DNA from: Chitinophaga filiformis
Lineage (GTDB): Bacteria > Bacteroidota > Bacteroidia > Chitinophagales > Chitinophagaceae
Assembly (NCBI RefSeq): GCF_900102545.1
Contig: NZ_FNBN01000011.1
Span: 80,603-144,602, forward strand
Direction: 5' to 3'
DNA: 64,000 nt
The position numbers and the translations under genes are program-made. This document shows, one piece after another, positions 8,755 through 18,611 of this stretch; position 1 is the first letter of the stretch; each line of letters opens with the position of its first letter. Below the pieces are notes generated by a model. The model did no database searches. It was not told the origin of the DNA and saw nothing but the letters and a program-made list of their open reading frames with translations.

Positions 8755-10320
8755 TTAATGATAGCCTTCATTCTGATCAGCAGGTGTAATATCGCCATTC
8801 AGTTTCATTTCTGTATCCGGAATCGGTAATAGTACATTGAAAGCCTGGATGGTTCCTGACTGTTTTGTCCATTTGTTACGTGCTTTCACATACTCCACAT
8901 ACTTACCGGTACGGATCAGGTCTATACGGCGCCAGTCTTCCGCAAACAGTTCACGCATACGCTCATCCATGATGGCGGTACGGAAAGCGTCCTGTCCCAT
9001 GGTAGTCCATTTTCTGGCATCAGGCAGTGTACCGCCCCATGCACGTGTACGAACTTCATTCACTACATTTACTGCTTCTCCAGTACGGTTTAGTTCATTG
9101 AGACATTCTGCATAACAGAGCTTAACATCTGCCAGTCGTAATACCGGAATGTTCTTACCGGAGTTCCACATGTTATTGATCTTATTGTCTGCATGTTTGT
9201 CTGTGCGGAAGTCTTCATACTTCTTTACGTGCGGCAGCAGCTCATCGTAGTCATTACCCAGGTCTTCCCATTTGAGCGGGTCCAGGTTTGGGGTCTGGCC
9301 ATAGTAGGTAAAATCGTAGCGGATGGCTTCGTACCTGCGCTGATCGCCTGGTTCCCAGATACCACCGCTATCTACAGAAGAGTAAGCATACTGTGTAGGT
9401 ACGATCTTATCGTATCCGGAATAGTAGCAACCATCTCCGAAGAATGCCTGTACTGCACGTGAACCTATCTGGAACTGGATCTTGTTATTGTTTGGATATA
9501 CAGGACCGAACTGGAATTCCAGGATGGCTTCTGCTGTATTTGGCGTGTTGTAATCCCACAGGTTTTTATAAGGCACCAGGGAATAATCGCCCATCATCTT
9601 TTCAAAGCAGGCAGCTGCTTTGGAGAAGTCGCGCAGACCTGTGCTGACAGGTGCAGACATATACGCCTTACCCAGCATTGCCCAGGCAGCACCGGAGGTA
9701 GCGCGTCCGGCATCGTTGGTCTTAGGACAGTTGTCTGCTGCACGTTGCAGGTCAGCTATGATGAAGGCCCATACATCTTTCAGTGGTTGGCGGCGGAAAC
9801 CCAGTTCAGCTTCATGATCCAGGTCGCGGATAGGAATTTCGCCCCAGTACATGGCCAGTTGAAAATCCAGGAAGCCACGGATAAAGGAAGCTTCGCCTAC
9901 TAATTTCGCTTCACGGGAGCCAGGGGTAACAGGCGATGAGCTCAAGCCTTTGATGATCCTTGCGGCTTCATTCACAATAGGCCAGCGAATCGCCCACTGG
10001 TTAGCGAGATGGGCCAATGTGGAGTTGAGGTTACCGTCGTAGCGGTCCAATCCTCCTTTAGCAGCATCGCTCTTCATCTGCAGGGCGCCCTGCTGTGTTT
10101 CGTCGGTCCCCATCATCATGATAAGTCCCTGTTCATCCGTACGCACTGCTTTCCAACTTGCGTAAGCACCTTTCAGACTTGTTTCCACCAGGTTCACGTC
10201 GGAGTATACCTGACTTTCATCAAGTTTGGTCACACTCTTCTCGTCGAGGAAGTTGCTACAGGAAGCAGAGAACATTGCAAATCCTGCTACCAGGCTCCAT
10301 GTTAATATATTGCGTTTCAT
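8755..10320 (-). CDS. SusD/RagB family outer-membrane glycan-binding lipoprotein
   Basis: The 521-residue protein has a lipoprotein signal ending in FSASC (Cys21) and a SusD architecture: an N-terminal SusD-like part with ALQMKSDAAKGGLDRYDG, helical TPR-like segments (RGFLDFQLAMYWGEIPI), and a C-terminal RagB/SusD domain with LRLADVKLCYAECLNELN and MDERMRELFAEDWRRIDLIRTG. SusD proteins sit on the cell surface as a lid on their SusC partner and bind the oligosaccharide. The partner gene ends 20 bp upstream. Given the downstream enzymes, an alpha-galactoside is the likely ligand. Confidence 0.95.
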   Translation of the reverse strand: MKRNILTWSLVAGFAMFSASCSNFLDEKSVTKLDESQVYSDVNLVETSLKGAYASWKAVRTDEQGLIMMMGTDETQQGALQMKSDAAKGGLDRYDGNLNSTLAHLANQWAIRWPIVNEAARIIKGLSSSPVTPGSREAKLVGEASFIRGFLDFQLAMYWGEIPIRDLDHEAELGFRRQPLKDVWAFIIADLQRAADNCPKTNDAGRATSGAAWAMLGKAYMSAPVSTGLRDFSKAAACFEKMMGDYSLVPYKNLWDYNTPNTAEAILEFQFGPVYPNNNKIQFQIGSRAVQAFFGDGCYYSGYDKIVPTQYAYSSVDSGGIWEPGDQRRYEAIRYDFTYYGQTPNLDPLKWEDLGNDYDELLPHVKKYEDFRTDKHADNKINNMWNSGKNIPVLRLADVKLCYAECLNELNRTGEAVNVVNEVRTRAWGGTLPDARKWTTMGQDAFRTAIMDERMRELFAEDWRRIDLIRTGKYVEYVKARNKWTKQSGTIQAFNVLLPIPDTEMKLNGDITPADQNEGYH

Positions 10321-10340
10321 AATGATCTAACAGTTGAAGT

Positions 10341-13300
10341 TTAAAAACCTACATTCAGTCCAAATACATACGATTTAATCGGAGGATAACCGTAGTCGCC
10401 GGTTTCCGGATCCATACCCTTATACTTCGTAATGCAGAACAGGTTGGAACCGGTTACATAGAAGCGCAGGTTATTCAATTTCCAGCTGCTGAGTGTTTTT
10501 CCTGGCAGGGTGTATGACAGTGTCATAGCTGACAGTCGCAGGAAAGATGCATTCTGGAGAGAGTAATCCAGTTCGGATGGAGCGTAGCGGTTATAGCTTG
10601 TATTTGCGATCACACGAGGAATGTCAGTATTGGTATGCTCTGGAGTCCAGCGGTTCAACAGGTCAACAGTAGCCATACTTTCACCGGTGCTGTTGATCAG
10701 ACCTTCGTAGTAGCTACTGATCTTCTTAGCGCCGTAAGAGTATGTGAACATGGCGTTCAGGCCAAATGACTTATAGTTCAGGTTAGTAGAGAACCCACCA
10801 TAAAATTTAGGATCTGTCTTCGCTACTACTGTTCTGTCGTATTGGTCTACTACTTTATCGGGCACGCCGTTAGGACCGGAGATATCTTTCGCAAAGAGAT
10901 CACCCGGATTTACGGTCTTACCGTTGTAGTTTATACCATCCCATTCTTTACGGTTAGATTCCTGTGCGATACCGCCAGAAACGTATGTGTAGACAGTATG
11001 CAGGGATTTACCAAGGAAGACGTTGTTTTCACGCTGTATCACGTTCTCATTGATATTATAGATCTCGGTAGCATTACCATAGAGTTTTGTTACCTTGTTC
11101 CTATCGAAGGAGATGTTTCCGGACACTGTCCAATTCCAGTCTTTCTTCTGTATAACCTCACCGGTTACAGAGAACTCCATACCCTTATTATTCACCCGAC
11201 CGATATTAGCCCACTGTTTGGTATAACCGGTAGTGGTAGCCAGCGAGCGGTCTAACAACAGGTTGTCATTATTGATATCGAAGAAGTCGGCGGTGAAGAG
11301 CAGTCTTGATTTAAAAATGCCTAGGTTCAGACCGATATTGCTCTGTTTCTGTTTTTCCCATGTGATGTTCGGATTACCGCGACGGCCGTCGTTAGCGATC
11401 AGGGCATTGCCATTATCGATCCTGGAGCCGTAGAGTGTCTGGTAAGCATAATTGCCAATATCCTGGTTACCTACCACACCATAGCCCACACGCAGTTTTA
11501 ACTGGTCGAAGAAGGTTACATCTTTCATGAAATCTTCCCTGGTGATATCCCATGCAGCAGATACTGATGGGAATACACCCCAACGGTGTCCGGCAGCGAA
11601 ACGGGAAGAACCATCGTAACGGGCAGTTGCTGTTAAGTGGTATTTGTCTTTATAGCTATAGTTCACGCGACCGATGAAAGACATCAGCGAGTAAGCATAG
11701 AAGTCAGAGCCGAGTACTGATTTCTCGATAGCTGCAGCGCCACCCAGGTCATAATATCCGAGGTCATCACTGGCGAAGCGGTCGCCCTGTGCTTTGGTAT
11801 AGTTAGAAGAACGTTTGCTGGAACTGGTACCTGCCAAAGCTGTGATCTTATGATCATTTGCGATAGTCGTAGTATAGGTCAGGGTGTTGTCCCATTGCCA
11901 GTAAGTGTCGCTCCATCTTTCATGTTTAGCCCGTGCATCACCGTTGTAGTGACGTACTGCTTCCTGGATGTTGTGCGGTGTGAATTCGAACCAGTCCTGT
12001 GCACCGTAGTCCAGTGAGTAGCTGGAACGGAAATCCAGGCCTTTTATCGGATTGATATTAATATAGTTGGCAGTGGTTACCCGATTACGTGATCTGTCAC
12101 GCTGCATCAACAATGAGTTGAAAGGGTTGAAGTCATTGTTATTCTGCTCACCGTGAGAACGGTAGTAGATGGTCAGGTAGTCGTACGTAAAGCGTGTAGC
12201 CGGATCGCGGTAAGGCGCATAGTCCAGCAGCGGGTTGGCATTCAGGGCCTTGCCGTATACGTCATCAGAAGGTATCTGATCGTTGGTGCGGGTGAAGCCG
12301 GTGTTGGTACCTACCTTCAACCATTTCTTCACATTGTATTCTGCGTTGAAACGGCCGGTGTATTTATTCTGTTTGGTATTGTCTACCACACCTTTGTTAC
12401 CTGCATAACCGAGGCTCAGATAGAAGACGCCTCTGTCGGTACCACCTGAGAAGCTTACGGCATGGTTCTGCTGGAAACCGGTGCGGGTTACCTGGTCCAG
12501 CCAGTTGAAGCTTTGGTTTTTATTGTGAGTATCGAACTCCTGATTGGAGAAGGCGATATTCGTTTTCATCAGCGTGTTATCGATATAATCCTGGCGATTG
12601 GCATTCGGATTATCTTTCATGTAACCATTCGCATAAGCGTCGATGCGCAGATCGAAGAGCTGTTGTGCGTTCATGGTTTTAGGGATCCTTGTGAAGTCGG
12701 AAGTACCGAACCATGCGTCGTAGGTTACGAGACCATCTCCTCCCCTGCGCTGGCCTTTCTTAGTGGTGATCACCACTACGCCGTTGGCACCGCGGGAACC
12801 GTAGAGTGCTGTTGCCGATGCATCTTTGAGCACCTGGATAGAAGCGACATCGTTTACGTTCACGGCATTAAAACCACCCTGGTTGTTTTCCATGATCACA
12901 CCGTCTACTACATAGATAGGGGTAGAACCGGCGTTGATGGTATTCAAACCGCGGATCCTGATGGTGGCGTCATCGCTGGGACGTGTAGGCGCGCTAACGA
13001 ATACACCGGCAGCGTTACCTTGTAATGCCTGGTTGATGTTGGTAACAGGTCGCTCGAGTAATTTCTTAGAATCTACTGTTGCGATGGAGCCGGTCAGGTC
13101 TGATTTTTTCATGCTGGCGCCGACAACCACAACTTCATCTACCATGGCGGTAGCCTGTTGCATTTTGACGTTCAGTGCTGTTAAGCTGGTGAAGGGTACG
13201 GTTTGTGTTTCGAAGCCTAGAAAGCTGAATTCCAGTGCACCTTTGCTGCTTTCTGAAGCAAGGGAGAAGCCTCCATCGATGTTAGTAACGGTACCTGTTT

Positions 13301-13517
13301 TAGTACCTGCCAGCTTCACCGATACGCCGGGAAGCGGCTCTCCTTTAATGTCGGTGACTTTACCGGAAATTTTGCCACTCTGGGCGAAAACGGACACTGA
13401 GCCGGTCAGCATGGCTATGATGCATAGGAGCGACCATAGCCTCTTGAAAGCATTTTTTACATGCATAACGTGAAGCATAAAGTGTTTGTAATGAATCTTT
13501 ATAATGCTAGTTGACAA
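10341..13517 (-). CDS. SusC/RagA family TonB-linked outer membrane protein
   Basis: Up to 1058 residues. After the signal sequence (hydrophobic LWSLLCIIAMLTGSVSVFAQ) come a carboxypeptidase-regulatory-like domain (KISGKVTDIKGEPLPGVSVK), a TonB-box-like segment DEVVVVGASMKKSDLTGSI, the plug with ATALYGSRGANGVVVITTKKG, and a large C-terminal beta-barrel ending in VFGLNVGF. It imports oligosaccharides across the outer membrane with the downstream SusD. The most natural start is Met18 (13466), which gives a normal signal peptide; Met14 (13478) or the longest form (13517) is also possible. It is the first gene of the operon, and a promoter is seen upstream. Confidence 0.95.
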   Translation of the reverse strand: MSTSIIKIHYKHFMLHVMHVKNAFKRLWSLLCIIAMLTGSVSVFAQSGKISGKVTDIKGEPLPGVSVKLAGTKTGTVTNIDGGFSLASESSKGALEFSFLGFETQTVPFTSLTALNVKMQQATAMVDEVVVVGASMKKSDLTGSIATVDSKKLLERPVTNINQALQGNAAGVFVSAPTRPSDDATIRIRGLNTINAGSTPIYVVDGVIMENNQGGFNAVNVNDVASIQVLKDASATALYGSRGANGVVVITTKKGQRRGGDGLVTYDAWFGTSDFTRIPKTMNAQQLFDLRIDAYANGYMKDNPNANRQDYIDNTLMKTNIAFSNQEFDTHNKNQSFNWLDQVTRTGFQQNHAVSFSGGTDRGVFYLSLGYAGNKGVVDNTKQNKYTGRFNAEYNVKKWLKVGTNTGFTRTNDQIPSDDVYGKALNANPLLDYAPYRDPATRFTYDYLTIYYRSHGEQNNNDFNPFNSLLMQRDRSRNRVTTANYININPIKGLDFRSSYSLDYGAQDWFEFTPHNIQEAVRHYNGDARAKHERWSDTYWQWDNTLTYTTTIANDHKITALAGTSSSKRSSNYTKAQGDRFASDDLGYYDLGGAAAIEKSVLGSDFYAYSLMSFIGRVNYSYKDKYHLTATARYDGSSRFAAGHRWGVFPSVSAAWDITREDFMKDVTFFDQLKLRVGYGVVGNQDIGNYAYQTLYGSRIDNGNALIANDGRRGNPNITWEKQKQSNIGLNLGIFKSRLLFTADFFDINNDNLLLDRSLATTTGYTKQWANIGRVNNKGMEFSVTGEVIQKKDWNWTVSGNISFDRNKVTKLYGNATEIYNINENVIQRENNVFLGKSLHTVYTYVSGGIAQESNRKEWDGINYNGKTVNPGDLFAKDISGPNGVPDKVVDQYDRTVVAKTDPKFYGGFSTNLNYKSFGLNAMFTYSYGAKKISSYYEGLINSTGESMATVDLLNRWTPEHTNTDIPRVIANTSYNRYAPSELDYSLQNASFLRLSAMTLSYTLPGKTLSSWKLNNLRFYVTGSNLFCITKYKGMDPETGDYGYPPIKSYVFGLNVGF

Positions 13518-13652
13518 TCGCCAATAAACGTGAAATTCGCATTTTCGAACGTGTCCCCTTGTGTCAGAATGATGCTACTCAACTTTTAAGTCGTTGATTT
13601 CCAGTATAATCCTTTAGACTCTAGTTGGTTTGTTCTATTCTGGTCTACTCAA

Positions 13653-13682
13653 CAAATATAGGGTTAGTTTGGAATAAACAAA
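13653..13682 (-). promoter_or_regulatory. Promoter of the alpha-galactoside utilisation operon
   Basis: Read on the minus strand, a TTTG -33 element (13679-13682) and a TATATTTG -7 element (13653-13660) are separated by 18 bp, fitting the Bacteroidota housekeeping promoter. Transcription would start near 13645, leaving an untranslated leader of about 130-180 bases before susC, depending on which start codon is used. Confidence 0.65.
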
Positions 13683-13735
13683 ACGAAATTTTTATGAATG
13701 GTGTGGTGGGGGAATGGGAACGATCCCGATGCGAG

Positions 13736-14277
13736 TCATTGCTTGGCTTTGATTTCCGTAATCTCCACCTGGAACCGCCGCTGTTTTAGGGTGGCCGTTG
13801 CGTTCATGGCGACCACAGTTTTCATCCTTTGAACAGTGGTTTGACTATGTCGGGATCATTCCGCATTCTATGAGATGTGTGGAATGGAAGGATGCGTTCT
13901 CAGGGAGCTTAAACTGGTTGTTTGAATAGAAGTACAGAAAGGGTTTAACTTTAACCATCACTGCGGCTGTATCGGATAGTTTGTTGGCTATGATATTTAA
14001 CTGATTCGTTGAGGTCCATTTTCCGTATTGGAAAGGGACCAATACATCCAGCATGAAGCCTGTTTCAGCTTTGTAATTGATGTCTGTTCGTGTTAACAGG
14101 ATTGCATTGGGTTGTATACGAAAGAGGGATATATCGGGTTATTTCCTTTGTACCAGGTGATGGTTGCAGACTTGTCTTTCCATTGAAAGCCCGCTGAAAT
14201 GTCGTTGGAGGTAGTAGGGTCAATGTGGCATAGGCGTCAGGGTATGAAATGGTATATATAGCCGTAATATAAATCAT
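13736..14277 (-). pseudogene. Decayed gene, probably an outer-membrane beta-barrel protein fragment
   Basis: The minus strand carries coding-like sequence that only joins up across at least three frames. It starts as MIYITAIYTISYPDAYATLT, shifts near 14203 into SNDISAGFQWKDKSATITWY, shifts again near 14125 into a frame giving LLTRTDINYKAETGFMLDVL and YGKWTSTNQLNIIANKLSDT, and a last frame contributes MKTVVAMNATATLKQRRF up to a TGA at 13736. The alternating polar/aromatic pattern and terms such as ETGFMLDVLVPF resemble the barrel part of TonB-dependent-type outer membrane proteins, but the family is not certain. No intact start region is found. It lies between the susC promoter and the GMC gene. 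Confidence 0.45.
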
Positions 14278-14336
14278 TTTCGAAAAATGTAATATTTATA
14301 TTTCGCAGTTACGATGATATACCCGTCAGATAACTA

Positions 14337-16064
14337 CTATAGGTTGCCTTTTTTCATTTCATTGATGGCATGGGTAGCTGCTCTAGCCGTAAGCGCCATG
14401 TACAGCAGGGATGGGCTTTGATTGCCGGTGCTTGTCATGGCGGCACCATCGGTCACGAATACATTTTTACAGTGATGTAGCTGATTCCATTCATTCAGCA
14501 GGGAGGTGCGTACATCTTTGCCCATTCTGCAGCCTCCCATTTCGTGGATGTCCAATCCGGGAGCCTGGTGATTGTCGTGCTGTTCGATGTTTTTACAGCC
14601 TGCTTTGTCCATCATTTCTGCGCTTTGGGTCAGAAAATCTTTGATCATTTTTTCATCGTTATCGTCGTAATCTACTGATGTGATGAGTAAGGGTATGCCC
14701 CATTGATCTTTTTTGTCCGGGCTTAGTCTTACGTGATTTGTTTCTTTGGGGATGGTTTCTCCCTGCATGTACATGTAAGTGCGCCAGCCGCCGGGCTCTG
14801 TTAAGGCTTCCTTATAGGCGGCGCCGATTTTATTTTCTGACAGGTCTCCGTTGGCACGTGGACGGTAGGCGCCCATGAATGTGGTGAAGCCGCCGACATA
14901 ATCGGTGTCCTGCTGATGCAAATTGCGATAGTTAGCGATGATGGGTTCTGTGGGATTGCGACCGTAGTAATATTTATCTTCCATGCCATCCATTTCGGCG
15001 CTGACGGATGCACGGTAGTTATGGAAAGCTACATATTTTCCGAGGAGGCCGTTATCATTTCCCAGACCATTGGGGAAACGATTGCTGATAGAGTTCAATA
15101 AGACCAGGTTGGTATTCAGGGCGGAGGCATTGACGAATATGATACGTGCGAAGAAGTCGGTTACTTCTTTTGTGTTGGCATCAATTACGCGGACACCGGT
15201 AGCTTTTCCTTTTTGTTCGTCGTAAATGATAGAGTGCACGACGGAGAATGGCCTTACGGTTAAATGACCGGTTTTCTTCGCCCAGGGGAGCGTGGAAGAG
15301 ACGGAGCTGAAATAAGCACCAAAGGGACAACCACGCATGCACAAACTCCGGGCCTGGCACCTGGTCCTACCCTGCTGCAGATGTAGTTCCTTTGGTTCAG
15401 TCAGTTGTGCCCAGCGTGCATGTACGAGGTGGCGGTCTTTATAGTTTGCCTTGATCTTCCACCGGATCTCCGCTTCTACGCAGTTCAGCTCAAATGGCGC
15501 CATGAATTCTCCGTCGGGCATCGCTTCTATGCCGTCGCGGGTACCGCATACGCCGATGAACTTTTCGACGTGCGAATACCAGGGAGCTATTGTATCGTAG
15601 TTAATGGCCCATCCGATACCGTAGCCGTAGCGTTCAGGGGCGGTAAATTCGAAGTTACTCCAACGCTGGCAGGCACGCCCCCAGGTCAGGGATTTTCCGC
15701 CTACCTGATAGCCCCGGATCCAGTCGAAAGGCTTTTCCTGGATGTAGGGATGGTCTTTGTCTTTTATGAAGAAATGAGCCGTGTCTTCTCCAAATCCGGC
15801 AGCCTTGCTAATCAGCGGATTCTCCTGGAGAAACTCTTTGGACATTTGTCCGCGGTGCCTGAACTCCCATGGCGCCATAGTGGCGGTGGGATAATCTTTT
15901 ATATGCTCTATATTACGGCCTCTCTCCAGGACCAGCGTTTTTAGTCCCTGTTCGCAGAGTTCTTTGGCGGCCCAGCCGCCGCTGATACCGGAGCCGATGA
16001 CGATAGCGTCGTACGTGTTTTGTTGAGTACCTTTTGTATTAATGAACAATGAATTAACGGACAT
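14337..16064 (-). CDS. GMC family oxidoreductase (FAD-dependent)
   Basis: This 575-residue protein opens with the FAD-binding Rossmann motif AIVIGSGISGGWAAKELCEQG (about residues 20-40) and LVLERGR. Further family features are QVGGKSLTWGRACQRWS, CMRGCPFGA, the C-terminal HEMGGCRMG and the closing NQSPSLLYMALTARAA. GMC enzymes of this subgroup oxidise sugars or alcohols and often work with a gluconate-2-dehydrogenase subunit-3 partner; no such gene is beside it. A clear Tat signal is absent from the N-terminus. It is monocistronic on the minus strand; the substrate is unknown. Confidence 0.92.
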   Translation of the reverse strand: MSVNSLFINTKGTQQNTYDAIVIGSGISGGWAAKELCEQGLKTLVLERGRNIEHIKDYPTATMAPWEFRHRGQMSKEFLQENPLISKAAGFGEDTAHFFIKDKDHPYIQEKPFDWIRGYQVGGKSLTWGRACQRWSNFEFTAPERYGYGIGWAINYDTIAPWYSHVEKFIGVCGTRDGIEAMPDGEFMAPFELNCVEAEIRWKIKANYKDRHLVHARWAQLTEPKELHLQQGRTRCQARSLCMRGCPFGAYFSSVSSTLPWAKKTGHLTVRPFSVVHSIIYDEQKGKATGVRVIDANTKEVTDFFARIIFVNASALNTNLVLLNSISNRFPNGLGNDNGLLGKYVAFHNYRASVSAEMDGMEDKYYYGRNPTEPIIANYRNLHQQDTDYVGGFTTFMGAYRPRANGDLSENKIGAAYKEALTEPGGWRTYMYMQGETIPKETNHVRLSPDKKDQWGIPLLITSVDYDDNDEKMIKDFLTQSAEMMDKAGCKNIEQHDNHQAPGLDIHEMGGCRMGKDVRTSLLNEWNQLHHCKNVFVTDGAAMTSTGNQSPSLLYMALTARAATHAINEMKKGNL

Positions 16065-16407
16065 AATGTGGAATCAGGTTGTTTTATGAATACGAACTCT
16101 TCCCTTATGGATTTAGCGGGTATCAATAAATTTAAGGATTTTAGGCGAATGGGTGGAGGTCGGGGGAGGATTGCCGGAAGTATGTCTTATACATGGCGTA
16201 TACATGCTGCATACGTGGAGTTGATGTGGTGTTGAGCTTCTCCTGTGTAATTACAATAAAATCTAATGGGAGATAGTGTTGGGATAGCATCTGGCAATGG
16301 CTGGGCTGCTCCAGGGTATGCTGTAGCTATAGAAATGTGGTATGGGCGGGTTGTGACATTCAATGGATGTGTTTACTCAGCAAAATAATCGCAAATGGCC
16401 CTGGGGG
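16065..16407. other. Intergenic region without a recognisable gene
   Basis: A 343-bp spacer between two minus-strand genes. It contains GTATAC-rich sequence near 16187-16217 and only fragmentary open frames. No consensus promoter, terminator or repeat could be identified with confidence. Confidence 0.4.
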
Positions 16408-17151
16408 TTATTCCCGTTGAATGATAGCAGGATGCATGTGATTTGCGCCTATTTCCGGCGCTGGTATGGTCCACCAGGGGTAAGCAGGCTTATTGCCGTA
16501 TTCCGGTATTTTTGGTGTTGCTACAGCGATTATATCTGCAGCCAGGTATTGCCTGTTGCCCGATGGGCCATTTTTGTGCATGCCCTGTACCTGTAAGGTA
16601 ATCACCAATGTTCCTTCACCGGGGACATTCAGTGGAAGGTCAGCTCCGTTGAAGGGCTCGCGGGGGTTTATCGTCAGTATCGCCGTTGTTGTGCCGGTGA
16701 CGTGATGCGTATTGAAATCAATACGTGCTGCGATCACTTTTACTTCGAGCGTGGTGATGCCCTTGTTATGAGCAAGGGTTTGCCGGGGGATATGCAATAC
16801 TTCATTTCTGAAAAGCCTCGGTGGTACGGTAAAGAAGCGATCTGTTCCCGTATGTTCATTGAAGCGGAAACCTATTATTGCTTCGTAATTGCCGGCCGCT
16901 TTAATCAATAGCTTGTTCAGGCGATTGATATGCCCGATATCGCAGCGGATGTCAAGGTCGCTGTAAAAGGTTCTACGGATCAGGGCAGCCTTGCTGCTGG
17001 CAATGCCAAAGCGTTGGGCAGCGCGGCAGGTGGCGGCAGTTTGTCGTACGAATTCAGGCCTGCTGCGCAGGAAATGCTTTCCGTTGCGCTGGTAGCCTAT
17101 AACATCGCGGAGTGCACCGCTGTAGGGGAAAAGTGATTTTTGTCTGGCCAT
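16408..17151 (-). CDS. Hypothetical protein
   Basis: A 247-residue protein without signal peptide or membrane segment. The N-terminus MARQKSLFPYSGALRDVIGYQR and the following FLRSRPEFVRQTAATCRAAQRFGIASSKAALIRRTF match a protein type I recall as recurring in Bacteroidota genomes without assigned function. The N-terminal third is strongly basic, and the rest is rich in beta-prone segments such as TLVITLQVQG. Coding character on this strand is supported by its length and sensible composition; the plus-strand frames here are shadows. No operon partner is present. Confidence 0.7.
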   Translation of the reverse strand: MARQKSLFPYSGALRDVIGYQRNGKHFLRSRPEFVRQTAATCRAAQRFGIASSKAALIRRTFYSDLDIRCDIGHINRLNKLLIKAAGNYEAIIGFRFNEHTGTDRFFTVPPRLFRNEVLHIPRQTLAHNKGITTLEVKVIAARIDFNTHHVTGTTTAILTINPREPFNGADLPLNVPGEGTLVITLQVQGMHKNGPSGNRQYLAADIIAVATPKIPEYGNKPAYPWWTIPAPEIGANHMHPAIIQRE

Positions 17152-17364
17152 TTGTAAATAATTTGCGATAATATAAATTTAGCACTGTCGGGGGAAGGAT
17201 GGCTTGGGGGGACAAGGGGATTATCCACAATTTTGGGGTTATTATCCCCCTTTTTATGGTACTATGGGGATGTGACCAGTCTTCATATCCCGGGCATCAC
17301 TTTTGAGGTTAGGTACCTGAACGTAAGTACGATCTTATCCTGGGGTATCAAAACCGGTTTGTAA

Positions 17365-18429
17365 ATGTCAGCTGAAAATAACAATGACAAATCCCTTTCG
17401 GGGAGTGGCAAAATACGTCCGGCGTATTGGTGGTCGCTTGCCATTTTTATCCTGCTGCTTATCCTTGTTATTTACTATTTCCCGGAAATCAGGAAAGAAT
17501 TAAAACTTCTTGAGAAGGTAAATATTTACTGGTTGTCGCTTGCTATTTTCTCACAGCTCATGACCTATTTCTTCAATGCGCTGGTTTACTTTTTCCTGTT
17601 AAGGGCGTTTAAGCAGGAGCGTTTGCCTCGTCTGGGAGCGCTTATCAGGGCTTCTGTTATTTCATTGTTTTTCGACCAGGTGATGCCGACTGCCGGGATC
17701 AGCGGGAAGACCTACATTTTCGGTTTTCTCGGACGGTTTAATATAGCGGCTGCGAAAGTGATTACGCTGATAGTGGCGGAGCTATTAACGTTTTATGCTA
17801 CGCTTGAAATACTAATAGTATCTCTGCTTGCGGTTTGTCTATTTCATGACAGGATACCTTATGTTTTTAAGATTGTTTTGCTGGCAGGTATCGTGGTGTA
17901 CCTGGCTATTGGCAGTGCGGCAGTATTTGCGGGCAGGAAGCAATTTATTGACGGTCTTTACAGGAGGCTTTCCAAAGTAAAGTTTCTCAGGAAAATACTT
18001 GATAAAGCTGCGAGGAAATTGAGGCAGCAGGAATTTCAGGGAGATGAGGCTGAGTTGTCAGCATTTCTGCAGGGTAATAAAAAGGACGTGTTCTGTGGGT
18101 TTGTGGCGCAGCTACTTGTTATCATAGCTGATGCGTTGACTATATTCACGTTGTTTGAAGGACTGGGTGTACACATTTCTGCGTTTAATGTACTATTGTG
18201 TTTTATATGTACTAAAATCGTCTCTACCCTACCTATTTCACCAGGGGCGCTGGTGCTGTATGAAAGCGGGATGACCTTCTTCTTTACGAGTCTGGGGCTG
18301 CCGCTAGGTCCCAGTGTTGTTGTTACGCTGCTTTACAGGCTTTTATCTTTCTGGTTTCCTATGCCGGCGGGTTTTATATTGTACAGGAGCTGGCTGAGGG
18401 AAAAGGGTGTTTCCTATGCGGGGAAATAA
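17365..18429 (+). CDS. Flippase-like membrane protein (lysylphosphatidylglycerol synthase TM-region family)
   Basis: This 354-residue protein has about eight transmembrane segments and the family signatures FFDQVMPTAGISGKTYIFGFL (about residues 110-130) and STLPISPGALVLYESGMTFF near the C-terminus. It corresponds to the membrane domain shared by MprF-type lysyl-phosphatidylglycerol synthases and UPF0104 proteins. There is no aminoacyltransferase domain, so it is not a full MprF. Relatives are proposed to flip lipids or glycolipids across the inner membrane; the substrate is unknown. It stands alone, 182 bp before the molybdenum enzyme gene. Confidence 0.85.
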   Translation: MSAENNNDKSLSGSGKIRPAYWWSLAIFILLLILVIYYFPEIRKELKLLEKVNIYWLSLAIFSQLMTYFFNALVYFFLLRAFKQERLPRLGALIRASVISLFFDQVMPTAGISGKTYIFGFLGRFNIAAAKVITLIVAELLTFYATLEILIVSLLAVCLFHDRIPYVFKIVLLAGIVVYLAIGSAAVFAGRKQFIDGLYRRLSKVKFLRKILDKAARKLRQQEFQGDEAELSAFLQGNKKDVFCGFVAQLLVIIADALTIFTLFEGLGVHISAFNVLLCFICTKIVSTLPISPGALVLYESGMTFFFTSLGLPLGPSVVVTLLYRLLSFWFPMPAGFILYRSWLREKGVSYAGK

Positions 18430-18611
18430 GGCACTGGTAATCTGAGCGCCTGTCATCCCTTTTATCGGGGTGTTGATAAATTTTAACTATTTTAATCGAA
18501 TATATTATCGGAAATTAAGCATCTGCACATTGGAAATAGCGGCTGATTTTTGATTTGATGATAACCAGCTATTCAGGCCCTCTTTCAAACAGGTAAAATA
18601 ATTTCACATCA

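Noticed and set aside
12462..13473. Long antisense frames opposite the first susC gene
   Set aside because: They are shadows of the SusC reading frame, whose protein has all expected domains.
15405..15944. Antisense frame of 179 codons inside the GMC gene
   Set aside because: It lies opposite conserved GMC motifs and has no start context or family likeness.
17365..18429. Full MprF (lysyl-phosphatidylglycerol synthase)
   Set aside because: Only the membrane part is present; the C-terminal aminoacyltransferase domain is missing.
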